Notes: a model not told the origin generated them from the letters alone. A stretch of 64,000 nucleotides of DNA from Bombyx mori (GCF_030269925.1 NC_085123.1:9858001-9922000), one strand, 5' to 3'. Shown: positions 25,165-36,996, counted from the first letter of the stretch. Numbers and translations are program-made.

Positions 25165-25776
25165 CCAGCTGGAAAGTTACAGCAATTAAATAAAATTACT
25201 GCTACGCAAACAAGTGAAGCAAAAGAAATCAGTAACAGAATAAATATAGGATGGAAAAGGTACTGGGCATTAAAAGATGTCATGAAGAATTCAGAAATAC
25301 CTGTTAAGGCAAAGAAGAAAATATTTAATACATGCATTCTTCCAAGTATGACCTATGGATGCCAAACATGGGGATTGACAAATAAGAACATAAAATCTTT
25401 AGAAATTTGTCAACACCGAATGGAAAGAAGTATGTTAAACATGAAATTAAAAGATAAAATACGGTTAACAAAAATAAGAAAACAAACAAAGATCATAGAT
25501 ATAAAATACCGAATACAACAACTGAAATGGAAATGGGCTGGACTGGACTGGACTGGAATTCGAGATAAAACAGAAAAATGGGCCAAAGGAGTGACAGAAT
25601 GGTATCCTAGATATAAAAAGCGAAATAGAGGAAGACAACAACGTAGATGGGAAGATGACATCAAAAAAGTGGCAGGAACGACTTGGATGAGAAAAACGCA
25701 GGATAGATTATTATGGAGAACCCTTGGGGAGGCCTATGCTGTACAGCAAGACGATCAAGAAACCGGTGTCGAATAA
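25165..25776 (+). pseudogene. RTE-like LINE ORF2 C-terminal fragment
   Basis: An open stretch with ATQTSEAKEISNRINIGWKR, KIFNTCILPSMTYGCQTWGL, MERSMLNMKLKDKIR, KWKWAGLDWTGIRD, WAKGVTEWYPRYKKRNRGRQ and RRWEDDIKKVAGTTW. This is the C-terminal reverse-transcriptase thumb and tail common in RTE-type insect LINEs. The catalytic YADD part is missing and the fragment begins after stops near 25156. It is followed by an A/T repeat (tatattattatatt) resembling an RTE 3' tail near 25840-25856. The last ~205 codons lack stops, so decay is limited. Confidence 0.8.
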
Positions 25777-25869
25777 TAAAACTAGATAATAAGTGTATTA
25801 AAAATGTAACTTAAATTAGATTGTTAATAAAGGCTTATATTATATTATTATATTATTAAACAAATGATG

Positions 25870-26400
25870 GAAGCGTCAAATTCCGAAGCTCGTATGTTCC
25901 ACAAGAGGATTCTGCCCCTAGGGGGCGCGCAGGGTATGTGAGTCTTGAGAGTCCACAGACGTTGGAAGCGGACCACGGGCGGTAGGATGTTTTCAGAACC
26001 CTACCCACAAAACGAATCCCCTTGCACTCTCACCCGACGTTCGATCTGCGCCCAGGGTAAGAACTCTGGTTGAATAGGGAGGTTCCCGCAGTCAATACTA
26101 CAAGACTAACGGTGCCACCCAGTGAACGTCCTTCTGACCAACGACAGCAAAAAGTTCCATCTTATCTTTGCGGCGAGGTTGCGGCGCTGCTTTGCGAAAA
26201 CGAGGCAGTACGCGAGCGTGTGCTCCGCCGTGTCCTCGTCGCAGCCACTGAGGTGATGGCACTCCGGCGTGGGACGAGATGCAGTGAGCGACCAAAGCAG
26301 CCATGTTCCGTGAGCACCTGCGTTGCCCGTCCTCAAGGGTGGAGGGAATCGCAAATGAAGGGTCGCAATTCGCCATCCGTTCGCTATTTCGCTTCGAATT
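25870..26400 (-). mobile_element. R1-like LINE 3' region with ORF2 zinc-finger remnant (family B)
   Basis: The minus-strand frame 26106-26354 reads PTPECHHLSGCDEDTAEHTL and AYCLVFAKQRRNLAAKIRW, clearly related to the C-terminal CCHC region of the intact LINE at 4.8-6.5 kb (CHHCGHDLDTAEHTLAVCPA). The following 3' UTR matches 3790-4150 and 36545-36685. Frameshifts show a dead copy. Confidence 0.75.
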
Positions 26401-27947
26401 TATTCATAGACGAACTATTAACTACCTAACTTGTAATTAGTTCTATAAAAATAACTGATTACTGAAAACTAACGTTATATCGTCTTTCCCATAGTGCTAG
26501 TCGCTTCGATATCCGTTTTCGCAATATGACAAACAGACGCAATTACCGGTGCCACCATAACACTTCTCAAACGTTCCCGATAGTACTAGTTGTTTTCATA
26601 TTCGTTTTTGCTATTTGACGACCGATGGCGTTAACCTTACCGACATAATAATATTTGTTACTGCAGCACCTAAGAAATTTTAAGGATCAACCACATCCTT
26701 GAAAACTTTTTACTATATTGTTATACACAGATACACGTATTGTAGAATCAGGCTAGCTCGTTACCTCAGTTGGCTAGCGGCGATTCTATTGTTCTCTTGC
26801 ATTCATAGAATTACAGACTGATTATTGAATTACTATTGTGTGTGTGTACATCTATTATATAATTATTAAGGACATATCGGACTGAAGATGATTAAAGTAT
26901 TATTTTAAATAAATTAGAACGCCTAAGCCATTACAGCACTTTCAGCGCTTTTTTTTTTTAATTTACATCTAATCATCTGTTCAAGCGCGTCTAATAAAAC
27001 GGAATGTTACTTGTGAGTCAATATTGGGCTTTAGATTTTTAAGTTTTTAATTTATTGTTTGTATCACTGAGTTTATTTTGACTATGATATTTCAAGTAGT
27101 TTGTTTTTTTAGTTTTCTTTGAATTTATATTTGAATTCGAAGCTTTTTAACTTTCCTTACATTTTTATAGCTTTTTAAATGCAAAAGCATAACATAAAAC
27201 CGTTCAAATTTTGTGTCATAGATACAGTACAAAAATCGTGTTGTATAAATAAGTAATTTTATTGCGTACAAATAAGTAAGTGTAGCCAGTTAGATGTCAT
27301 ATCACAAAATTAATATCTAAATAAGCAACACTCAGTGCCGTATTTTGACTGTTTCCCTCAGTATGGTAGCCCATTTTATAAAAAAAAAGTTAAGTAATTA
27401 TTAATGAGTTTTAACATTATTAAATAAAAAATAAATTTTGTTTTGATTATGTTCGAACTTTGATCATTGCGGGAGCACTAGGTATTTTAAAATAAAAACA
27501 CTTATTTCATTTAAAGGGATTCAGAGCATTGTCATAATGATCTTTAAACAGTCAATATGTACTAATTCTGTAGTTTTTTAACTGCTACTGTAAGTTCGTT
27601 TCCCACACTGGCAAACGGCACATCATTTCCCAGTCCGAAGGCTTTTCAGAATAAGGTAAACCTTTAGTAGCTCTCCGGTTTCCAAAGAACGTTTTACGAG
27701 GGTCCGACAAATCCCCGAAATGGTTCTGTGTGGCACTCAAACTTGCCGATTTCTGTCCCCCAACCCGCGTTTCAATTTACCCCTTGTACAGTTTATCTGC
27801 GAAATAAAAGTTGACGTTTTTTTTTTTTTTGTTTTTGTATTTCAACAACACAACCGTTCTTGCTGTTTTTAGTGTCCAGGTCAAATAGGAAAAGTGTGTG
27901 AACGCAGGATAATGTAAACGAAATATATTCACGACGTGAATACGAAG
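26401..27947. other. No gene recognised
   Basis: AT-rich. The piece at 27440-27485 (tgttcgaactttgatcattg, cgggagcactag) weakly resembles the end of the fold-back element at 19.4 kb. Confidence 0.4.
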
Positions 27948-28384
27948 TTTTTTTTAATTTCTTAGATGGGTGGACGAGCTCACAGCCCTGGTGTTAAGTG
28001 GTTACTGGAGTCCATAGACATTTACAACGCAAATACGCCACCCACCTTGAGATATAAGTTCTAAGGTCTCAGTATAGTTACAACGGCTGCCCCACCCTTC
28101 AAGCCGAAACGCATTACTGCTTCACGGCAGAAATAGGCGGGGTGGTGGTACCTACCCGTGCAGACTCACATGAGGTCCTACCACCAGTAATTACGCAAAT
28201 TAAAATTTTTCGGGTTTGATTTATATTACACGATGTTATTCTTTCACCGTGGAAGCCGATCATGAACATTTGTTAAGTACATATTTCATTAGAAAAATTG
28301 ATACCCGCCTGAGGGATTCGAACACCGGTGCATCGCTAGATACGAATGCACCGGACGTCTTATGCTTTAGGCCACGACGACTTT
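27948..28384 (-). mobile_element. Bm1 SINE, full length with tRNA-like head
   Basis: Poly(T), tcttagatgggtggacgagc to the head gattcgaacaccggtgcatc, gaatgcaccggacgtcttat, gccacgacgac. The GGTTCGAA-type B box and the A box region are recognisable on the minus strand. Confidence 0.92.
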
Positions 28385-28555
28385 ATTTTAGTGGAAACAG
28401 AACCAACGGCTGTCCCAACCATAGAAATTTAGATCCATGTAACAGAAATATATAGGTGTGACGCCTCAGAACACATCTTATCACAATGGTCACGCTGTAC
28501 ATGACTGGTGAGTACTCACTCAGATAAAAATTCGGTAATGAGGTAATTAGTAGTA

Positions 28556-28796
28556 TTTTTTTTTTGCTTAGATGGGTGGACGAGCTCACAGCCCACCTGG
28601 TTTTAAGTGGTTACTGAAGCCCATATACATCTACAACGTAAATGCGCCACCCATCTTGAGATAAGTTCTAAGGTCTCCGTATAGTTACAGCAGCTGCCCC
28701 ACCCTTCAAGCCGAAACGCATTACTGCTTCACGGCAGAAATAGGCAGGGTGGTGGTACCTACCCGTGCGGACTCACAAGTGGTCCTACCACCAGTA
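28556..28796 (-). mobile_element. Bm1 SINE, headless ~240-bp form
   Basis: Poly(T), gcttagatgggtggacgagc to ggtcctaccaccagta. Ends at the common breakpoint. Confidence 0.9.
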
Positions 28797-29027
28797 TAGA
28801 AAGTAAATATTACTACTACTGATGGGTAATTTATAATAACAGAAGTGATGGTTACTCGTTGATTTACAATTGTTGGGGAAAGGGTAGGGGTAGGGGTGAG
28901 TATTATATTATATTGATATGAGCGTGAGAATTAATGTTAACGCATGAATTATTGTTTATATAAATGGCACCGTATCCGAGTGTGAGTGAAAGGAGAGAGG
29001 ATGTGAGCAGGATAGTCGATGTTGTCT

Positions 29028-29455
29028 TTTTTTCCTACCTATGCCTTCATAGGCTATTACAGCTTCACCCTAACGTGTGTAGGTGAGCTCACGGGGCTCA
29101 AACCGGAGTGTTGCTAACACTGACCCTAGCAAGAGCAGTGCTTCGCAGAATCTACCACCGGTTCGGAAACGTGACCCACTGAGAAGATCCGGCGAGAAAC
29201 TCAGTGGGCTCTGTCTGTGGGTTAATTCGCTCGTCGAGCCTTTCGTCGCAAGCGATAGGTTCGACGAGAACGGTGACCGGTGCTTGTGGTGCCTAAAAGC
29301 ACCGTAATGACGTGCTTTGGGCGACGTCGACTGTTTACCATTCGGTCTACAGGATCGGGTATGTAGTTTCCAGCGGCCACGACAAGAGGGTTCTCATGTC
29401 GTCGATGTTGTCGGGAACAAGAGGTAGTGCTCACTTCAAAACGAGGAAAATAAAG
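29028..29455 (-). mobile_element. Jockey-clade (BMC1-like) LINE 3' end with ORF2 tail
   Basis: Starts with poly(T) and cctacctatgccttcatagg, then the common block to ggcgagaaactcagtgggct. Upstream on the minus strand the frame HENPLVVAAGNYIPDPVDRM, VNSRRRPKHVITVL is a typical Jockey-clade ORF2 terminus. Frames are broken beyond that. Confidence 0.75.
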
Positions 29456-29599
29456 AAGTGATTTTAAAATGAATATTTTATTGCTGAGCTCACGATCCCA
29501 CATTGCCGATATCAATTATAATATTGCAGTAAAGTCGCCGGGTAATTGTAAAGTATCCTATACATCCTGCCAGTTCTGTGGCATTTCTAAAAGCAAGTG

Positions 29600-29692
29600 A
29601 CGGTATTAATATTGTTGATGTTTATGGGCTCCGGTAACCACTTAATAACAGGAGAGAGTTGAGCTCGTTCACCGGTCTAAGTAATAAAAAAA
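29600..29692 (+). mobile_element. Degenerate Bm1 3' end
   Basis: gttgatgtttatgggctccg, gtaaccacttaataacagga and tctaagtaataaaaaa. Confidence 0.6.
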
Positions 29693-29870
29693 TATAATAA
29701 AAACGCCAAGGCTTTCTGAAACATAGACATATGCCTAAACAGAAAAGGAAAATTATGTTACCATTGGCTAATTAACAAACGGTTTTGTTAAATTCTAAAA
29801 ACAAATGGTTCAAATAGTTTATTAATCATATTCGATAAATTTTAAACATTTTACAAGCAGTCACAATACA

Positions 29871-29876
29871 TTTATT
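29871..29876 (-). terminator. Poly(A) signal of the BCPI-like gene
   Basis: AATAAA on the minus strand 41 nt after the TAA stop, followed by a T/G-containing stretch. The 3' UTR would be short, about 60-70 nt. Confidence 0.6.
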
Positions 29877-29916
29877 TCGTTTGGAATAGCATTCCGATAG
29901 ACTGAAGTCGCAGAAC

Positions 29917-29934
29917 TTATGTCTTCTTAGCAGG
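29917..29934 (-). CDS. BCPI-like gene, exon 2 (five codons and stop)
   Basis: The acceptor TTATTTTTCAG is followed by 18 nt encoding PAKKT and TAA. Joined to exon 1 it gives the LRLPAKKT ending expected for BCPI. The exon is far too short for ORF finders and would be missed without the family match. Confidence 0.85.
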   Translation of the reverse strand, partial: PAKKT

Positions 29935-31507
29935 CTGAAAAATAAAACATATTAAGTTAAGTTTGGCGTTACATTATTCATCTCTTTCTCTCATAATCTC
30001 TCAGTCCTCCTCTGACATTGTGTCTTTGTGCACACTCATCAAATAAAATACATATACCATTTTCATAGAGAAACAATAGGTATTAGCGGTACTTCAAACT
30101 TGGTGCTTAATTCCATACATCCCACTAGTTAATTTTTTTTTAACAAGGATTGATATCCAACAACAACCACCAAGCATCAACGTGTCAAAGCTAACACATA
30201 TGTACGATTGCAGTATATTCAGTTTCTATATTGAGCATCTTAGTATTAATTCAATTCTGTTTTCCTTATGTAAAAACAACATGACCGAATGGATGAGATG
30301 CCCAGTGTACTCGTATCGAACAAAGGGACAACGTCGATGCTCACATCTAAATCAAATGCAGGCAGCTATTATCTAATGAACTGTATACTGAAGACGAGTT
30401 CATTAATGATTTCCACGATGAAGGAACTACGTCGTTTTAATAAAATTAAAAATCCTCAACAAATACAATTTGCGTATTCATTACACAACAGTTGAGATAC
30501 AAATCTCTAGTCGTTTTCACGTCATTATATGGGCACAGGCTTAACCCACTGAGTTTCTCGTCGGATCTTCTCAGTGGGTCATGATTCCTATCCGGTGGTA
30601 GATTCTGCGAAGCACTGCACTTGCTAGGGCTAGTGTTAGTAAATTCTCTCAGGTTAAGCCTGTGAGCCCATCTACTCGTCTGCGAGAACTTGAAATAGCT
30701 CCTTAGGCTACCAGCGAACAGGTAGGTAAAAAAGTTATCCGGCAACCACTTAACACAGTTTAGATACGGTGAATGCTTTTAAATTCAGACAGGAACATAT
30801 GGCGTTGGAAACTTGGAACATTAATGCTTAAATAATATATATTATTATATTTACACAATAATGCACACGGTACTGTGTAAAGTGAGCTATATGTACAAAA
30901 CTTATTTCCTCAAAATTGTTGAACATTAAAACGTCGCAAGCGCCAAATTGTATAAACAACGAATTTGTTTTTGTCTGCATCAAGAAAAACAATGAACTCC
31001 AAAATGGAATTCATGTCAAATGAAACTAAAAGCAGTTAACTTAGAACTTCAACACCAGGCCATACAGACCAGTTTTAATTGAATTGTGGTTAAATGATAT
31101 CACTGTCGTGTTTATCAAGGCAAGTGTGTTGAAATGACGCAGCTTGTTTTGATTTCGTTAATGACATCAATATAATGCAGAAAGACATAATTTGAAATAA
31201 AACTCACCAGCCTCAATCCCAACCTGCTCTGCTGTTCCTCAGGAGTATAATCAGCAAATTTGTTAATGCCAAACGTAGTATATGGATTCTTCTCGTTCAA
31301 TTGGTTTATCTCTGCCAAGTGTTTCTTGAATGATTGATAATGCAGCTCTCTGTCGGCATCATCCTTGTATTCCCTGTTATGTTCTTTGACGAAAATTTCG
31401 AACAATTCTTTGGCTTGATTGAGGTCATAATGTCTCGGAGTATCTGTCTCCGCCGAGGACGCCATTACTACTGTGGCTATTAACAACGCCACACTGACGA
31501 AATTCAT
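29917..31507 (-). CDS. Bombyx cysteine proteinase inhibitor (BCPI)-like, I29 propeptide-type
   Basis: Two exons (31208-31507 and 29917-29934) join to 105 codons. Residues 1-19 (MNFVSVALLIATVVMASSA) form a signal peptide. The mature part resembles the I29 inhibitor propeptide of cathepsin L-like proteases without the catalytic domain: an ERFNIN-type helix (ELFEIFVKEHNREY to INQLNEKN) and the FGINKFADYTPEE motif. Such proteins bind and block papain-family cysteine proteases; this one should act outside the cell or in vesicles. Its length and its LRLPAKKT end fit the silkworm BCPI family as I know it. I chose the ATG at 31507 because it starts the signal peptide; an in-frame ATG at 31567 would lie almost at the predicted transcription start. 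The 1,273-bp intron contains a Jockey-type LINE fragment. Confidence 0.93.
30536..30738 (+). mobile_element. Jockey-clade (BMC1-like) LINE 3' fragment in BCPI-like intron
   Basis: Plus-oriented copy of the block (ttctcgtcggatcttctcag, gattctgcgaagcactgcac, acaggtaggtaaaaaa). It lies within the intron of the BCPI-like gene, antisense to it. Confidence 0.7.
31208..31507 (-). CDS. BCPI-like gene, exon 1
   Basis: One hundred codons from the signal peptide to RLGLRL, followed by the donor GTGAGT in phase 0. It contains the whole recognisable inhibitor domain. Confidence 0.92.
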
Positions 31508-31598
31508 TTTTGCGCAATGTATTAACAGTGGAACCGGTTTACTTGTGCCTAGTTCTGCTACGTTCACTCAAATGTGTCGTCTCGTTGATCGTTATGTT

Positions 31599-31607
31599 AT
31601 TTATATA
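31599..31607 (-). promoter_or_regulatory. TATA box of the BCPI-like gene
   Basis: TATATAAAT on the minus strand, about 92 nt before the ATG at 31507. The start of transcription would fall near 31570-31575, leaving a 5' leader of roughly 65 nt. Confidence 0.6.
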
Positions 31608-32190
31608 GGTCGGTCCACATCGTTACCAGTGTTTGTCAACCTTTGACTTTTACAAGGTATAAAAACAAGGAAAAATTTTACAAAAACAAACAATCAATCA
31701 TACGAAATGTGCAAAGTTTTAGTTTTAATTTGATTATCTAAAATGTGTATGTGAGAGATAAATTTATATTTTACATGTGTCTGATTTAAATTACGTCTTT
31801 CTCGACGTGGTTTGTTTGGTACAGGTAGCGATACGTTTTGTTTAATCAATTGGAAATAAATGTGCCAATGTTTTTTTTTTTTAATTATAACTGATTGAAT
31901 CTTTTTTTTAATAGCGTAATGTATTAAAATAGGTATTTTGGAAGTCGTTTTCATTACAGGAAAAGTTTTTATAAAGTTATAATTATTCTTATATAAATTA
32001 ATACTACGTTTTATCATCATTTTAATTTAAAAAACGAAGATGATTTCTCGAAGGGCCTATTCGATAGTGAGGCTTTTTTGGTTGTTGGTTGCTTGTTGTC
32101 TTACTGACGGGCAATACTGCTTACAAACAAACCAAGTCGTCGTCGGTCTAAATGATAAGGCGCCCGGTGAACTTGTACAAGTATGTATAT

Positions 32191-33449
32191 ACTTAGTCTG
32201 GCCATAAATACAGCTACAATTAAAAAAAAAAAAACGATTGCAAAAAACATTTATTACTTTTACAGTGTGTTAGTTTAATATATAAATATAAAACAATTTG
32301 AAGTATAAAAAGCTTATTCGAAGTGGTCTCCATTGGCTGCAATATAGTCCTTTAAACGTTGAGGCCAGTTATCAATAGAAGCACGCAGTCTTTCCATGGG
32401 AAAATTTTTCACTGCCAGTCGTACCGGATTGCTTTAGGGACTCCAAATTATCATGGCGTTCAATCATAATCCAGCGGATTAAGATCGGGACTAGACGACA
32501 GCCAGTCTTCAGCTCTGATGAAGTCCGAAACGTTCGTTTCCAACCAAGACTGCGTAGACCGAGCTTTATGACCTGGCGCCGAGTCTTGCCGGAAGGACCA
32601 TTCTTGATTATTGAACATGGTGTTGTTAAGGGGCTTCACTACATTCTCAAGAATGGTATCTTGATACACTTGTGCCGATGTTTTGATACCTTTTTCACAC
32701 AAGTATGGCTCAGTCACTCCTTCATAGCTTCCCCACCAAACCATCACTGAAGTCGGATAGTGCCCACGTTGCACCCTGTCGACTAATTGGGAAGCTTTCT
32801 TAGAGCTTTGAGCATAAATACGGTCATTTTGTTTGTTAAAATGTTGCTCAATTGTAAATAATTTCTCATCCGTAAACAAAACTTTTCTATGCGTACCGCT
32901 TCAGTAGTTGTTTTGATTTTACCACCCTATTCTCTTTTAAATTATCAGTTAAGAAATGACCAGTACGTCTCTTATAGGCTGCAAGTCCTAAGTCATCTTT
33001 TAAAATACGCGACATGGTTCTAGGTGCTATCTTCATCTCCCGAGATAAAATCTTTTGCTTTTGGACAGGATTTCTTCAAATTCTTTCCCTTACTGCTTTG
33101 ACCACCTTTTTCGTACGAACACTACGTGGACGGCCAGATCTTTTTCTGTCACAAACAGAGGAGATCTCATTGCACCTATTAATAACCCGGTACACAAACA
33201 TTTTACTAATACCAAGCGTATGGAGAGTTTTAAAAATTGCCTTTGGCTCCATACCTACTTTGTGTAATGCAATCACAGCGATTCGGTTCTCTTTATCACC
33301 CCACTCCATTTTAATATCACAAAATATTGTACAATGTATTGGCGCCAAAATGAGATAACTCAATGAGCAATCATATAAAAATGACAGATTCCAAATTCAA
33401 ATGTAATATTTTGTTTATTTTTAATTGTAACAGTATAGCCAGACTAAGT
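32191..33449 (-). mobile_element. Mariner-family DNA transposon, DD37D (mori/maT type)
   Basis: Near-matching terminal repeats starting ACTTAGTCTGGC stand at both ends (32191-32202 and the complement at 33438-33449), flanked by TA. The 1,259-bp element carries one degraded minus-strand transposase. The spacing of the last two catalytic aspartates is 37 residues, which places it in the DD37D group that includes Bombyx Bmmar1 and Bmmar6. Confidence 0.9.
32314..33309 (-). pseudogene. Mariner DD37D transposase, inactivated
   Basis: Starts MEWGDKENRIAVIALHKVG with a helix-turn-helix segment and GRPRS, then a stop (33073-33075). The middle piece (RNPVQKQKILSREMK, APRTMSRILKDDLGLAAYKR) is followed by further breaks. 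The catalytic part 32460-32879 keeps FTDEK, VMVWWGSY, QDSAPGHKA and SPDLNPLDYD; the second and third aspartates are 37 residues apart. It then breaks again, and the usual terminus DYIAANGDHFE is in another frame. Several frame breaks mean it cannot transpose itself. Confidence 0.88.
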
Positions 33450-34261
33450 ATATACAAACCCGCGAACTTTAAAATTTACGTCATTACTGGCAGCAGGCCG
33501 TTTGACCGTACTGACAATAGATGTAAACATGTCTAAAATGATTTATGTAAGTTTTCCATAATCAATATAAATAAATATGAATAAATTAAAAACGACGTTT
33601 GCTTTACCAAAAAAAAAGTCGTTCATTTCCAAATGCTTTACTACTTAAAAACTAAACATCAACAAGATAACACTGTACAGATTCCATTAAATATTATAAC
33701 ATACACAGTACACATCTAAATGATGAATTAAATAAAAATTATTCACTCAAAGCTAAAATTGTAATATCACAACCTTTCATTTATACAAAGACTTCATTTC
33801 GGCTTCGGCAAGTTGGTTTTCGCCGTCACGAGTAAATTTTTAAAGTTGATACTTTATCATATACATATCTACATTACTATATCTATACTAATATATATCA
33901 TACACGCACTAATTACAAACTCTGAAAGTAAAATACTCTAATTTCTTAGTGATTTTTTGGATTCTTCAGTTTTGAATCCATATTATTAATGGATAGAAAT
34001 TGTTATTGCTATTTTTGTTGTATTCAACAAGAAATACAGTAGTTTTTTGGTTCGTCAACATAAGTTGCATTATCTTATTATTTAAATGGACGTTGTCAGT
34101 TTTCTAGAGTTGTGTATCGCTTATGTTTACCTGTGAATCTTCCGACAGAGTACCTGGAACCAATTAAATAACGAATATCGGTATCATTCATGATGGGCGG
34201 CTTGTTACAGTTGAAGTCAAAATATCGAATGTTTTGAACAGTAAAAATAAATTTGATGGTT
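33450..34261. other. No gene recognised
   Basis: AT-rich flank of the mariner with no supportable feature. Confidence 0.5.
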
Positions 34262-34507
34262 TTATTATTGCTTAGATGGGTGGACGAGCTCACAGCTCAC
34301 CTGGTGTTAAGTGGTTACTGGAGCTCATAGACATCTACAACGAAAATGCGCCACCCACCTTGAGATATAAGTTCTAAGGTCTCAAGTATAGTTACAAGGG
34401 CTGCTCTCACCCTTCAAACCGAAACTCATTACTACTTCACGGCAGAAATAGGCAGGACGGTGTGGTACCAACTCGTGCGGACTCACAAGAGTGCCTGCCA
34501 TCAGTAA
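34262..34507 (-). mobile_element. Bm1 SINE, headless form
   Basis: attgcttagatgggtggacg to cctgccatcagtaa; common breakpoint. Confidence 0.88.
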
Positions 34508-34603
34508 AAACCAGGTCTTCGTTTGAGTGACAGTTTACTGAACAATTTCATGTTATAAACATTACTTTTAGTGTTAATTATGTTTCATAGTGAATGTATG
34601 ATT

Positions 34604-34835
34604 TTTTATGATTGAGGGATCACCGGTGGCCCGGAGGCCTTTCCAGTTTCACCATGACAGGTGGGCGAGCAAAAGCTCAGCCAGGAAGGATGGGGTTTGC
34701 TAACAGCTGTTCGAGCGCCTCAAAGAAGACCTAACAACTCAAGAGCTTCGCGAATGAATCTACTACCGGGTCAGAATCGCGACCCGCTGAGAAGATCCGG
34801 CGAGAAACTCAGCGGGCTGATGTCTAGGTTATGTT
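34604..34835 (-). mobile_element. Jockey-clade LINE 3' fragment
   Basis: Reads ggcccggaggcctttccagt, gtgggcgagcaaaagctcag, then ggcgagaaactcagcgggct. Same subfamily as 20640-20890 and 47243-47336. Confidence 0.7.
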
Positions 34836-34921
34836 GAATTCGTGTATATGATAAACCGATGATATGATGACCGACACGGAATTCATAGGACAGATTTTAT
34901 TCGCTCTGACACTATTAAACA

Positions 34922-35215
34922 CTAGTTGACCCGGCAGACTTCGTAGTGCCTCAATCGATGAATAAAAGACCTAAACTTTTGTATAAAATAAACTTTAAAC
35001 AAACAAAAGGAATCCGTTCGACGGGGAGCACATCAAAGGCAAAACAAAATTGTTATTTTTATTTAATTCCGAGCATTTTCATATTTATCTACCTTTTAAA
35101 CCTTCTCTGGACTTCCACAAATAATTCAAGACTAAAATTAGCCAAATCGGTCCAGCCGCTCTCGATTTTTAGCGAGACTAACGAACAGCTTTTCTTTATT
35201 ATAATATGTATATAT
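34922..35215 (-). mobile_element. Helitron-like element, near full length
   Basis: Reverse copy of the 7455-7749 family: ctagttgacccggcagactt, ataaaagacctaaacttttg, ccaaatcggtccagccgctc, agcgagactaacgaacagc. The exact 5' end is unclear. Confidence 0.65.
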
Positions 35216-36544
35216 TTTAAAAATGACATTACGTATAAAATATATGGATAGTCCATATTGCGAAAAGTCCCGTTTGACTGTTTGCCTACGACATCATGTA
35301 TAACACTAATTCGTATGCAGCCAATCAAATTATTTTGATTGCACATTAAACGATCGGTTGGCGGTGCTCCAATAATAAATAAACTCAATTGTGCCATCAA
35401 TATGTCACAGTCGACTGGTACATTAACACTAGCCGCGCGCGCATCGGAACCGGAAACTGCTTTTAAACACTTGAAATATTGAGGCAAATAAAATAATTTT
35501 CGGCCGGTTTTCGAATTTCATATCATGCGTTGTTGATTGCTTATTTGTTCTGCTTTTAGTATTCGTATTTCGGTTTACATAATAAAAAAAATTGACGGTA
35601 GTTTTAGATTACCAATAATGTTCACTGTTTTGTTTGAGGCACGATTTTGGTCAAATTCTTATTCAGTACTTCTTTTTGATTAATCGATGTTTAAATTATT
35701 GTTATATGTTACGTACATTATGCAACATTCGAATTATGAAAACGTTGAAATAAAAATCCACGAAACGATAAGGTTTTTTTATCTTTTCGATTTAATCAAG
35801 AAAATGTAACAACAAGTATGAATTGCGCTACAGAGATAGATAACTTAGAAGAGTAACGAAGTCGACGGACAATGACTTGCTTCATTTCGCTAATATGATA
35901 GACGCAAAACACTCTTGAATATTAGATAGTGGAAAATTTCCAAAACAAAACTCAAATTTTGGTTCTTCTTCTATTACGGAGGGTAGAGAGGTAAGGACCA
36001 ACATCTTATAAAGGGGACAAGTTGAAAAAAAGTTTACCTGTAATCAGCAAAGTTATTGAAGTTAAGCTTCTTTAGGCGCGTTAAGAGTAAAATTTTACTA
36101 CCGACAGATTCATTACCGCTATAGAGAAAAGATACAGTGCAGGACGAACGAGACTGAGAAAATAGACGGAGCGTCTCGCGAACCACTCGACCGTGAAGAG
36201 AGGGAAAGGACAAAGCGAGCTAGGTCGTTTCTCTAATACACAGCATTCCCTATTAAAAAATAAATTTGATTTAAGGATGAAAAATGAAGAAACCTGCAAA
36301 AGAAGTTTCACTTCTTTCACACGCACCAAGCTGCACGCGCACCAGTTATTTGTTAATAGACTGGCCGAAATAGCGCTTGTGTAAGCAGTGAAAATGATAT
36401 GAATATAGCAATTTTAAACACAGCGAAGTGTGCTGGACTGAAATGCAATGTGGTAGTTTTTGGCACCGTTTTTAAAATCCTTCCACTTGCTACTATTGAT
36501 CCACTTTTGAAACGAAGTTCCTTATGGGACGAAGCGGAGGGGTA
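35216..36544. other. No gene recognised downstream of the SLC26 gene
   Basis: AT-rich apart from a more balanced patch at 36070-36240, which lacks an exon-like frame. Confidence 0.45.
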
Positions 36545-36685
36545 CCCATTTTTTTTTTCCGGGTAGGGGGGCCGAACCTCCTACGAGGTCCCCGCGCAAA
36601 AGGGGCGCGCGGGGTATGTGAGACTTAACGATCTGCATGGTGTTGTGAGCAGACCGCGGGCACCCTAACCGGGAAAAAACTTCCG
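36545..36685 (-). mobile_element. R1-like LINE 3' UTR fragment (family B)
   Basis: Poly(T) at the left and ggggcgcgcggggtatgtga, then acgatctgcatggtgttgtg and agaccgcgggcacc, as in the two other family B copies. Short and non-coding. Confidence 0.6.
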
Positions 36686-36996
36686 TAACGTAAGATTTTT
36701 ATTAGTAATGCACACATTGCTCGACTTAACTTTGTAATAACGTACAAAAAATAACATATTTTTTTATCATTAATTGACCACGGTCTCAGTGTTCGTTTGC
36801 GCAATACACTAACTCTTATGCAAACAACAGTGAATGAAGTGTACCACAATAAGTTCGCACGTTACCGAATGACCGTGGGTTGTTGCGAAACCTCCAGTTT
36901 TATTTTCTTTATACCTCGAATAGAACTTAAAATAAATATTTTTATACTAAGGAACTTCGTTCCTATCCGGTGTCCCACGACACTACACATCTTTTT

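Noticed and set aside
25410..25664. 84-codon minus-strand ORF opposite the RTE-like fragment
   Set aside because: Antisense shadow of the LINE coding frame.
31508..31567. Upstream in-frame ATG extending the BCPI-like protein by 20 residues
   Set aside because: It would place the signal peptide inside the protein, and it lies only a few bases after the predicted transcription start.
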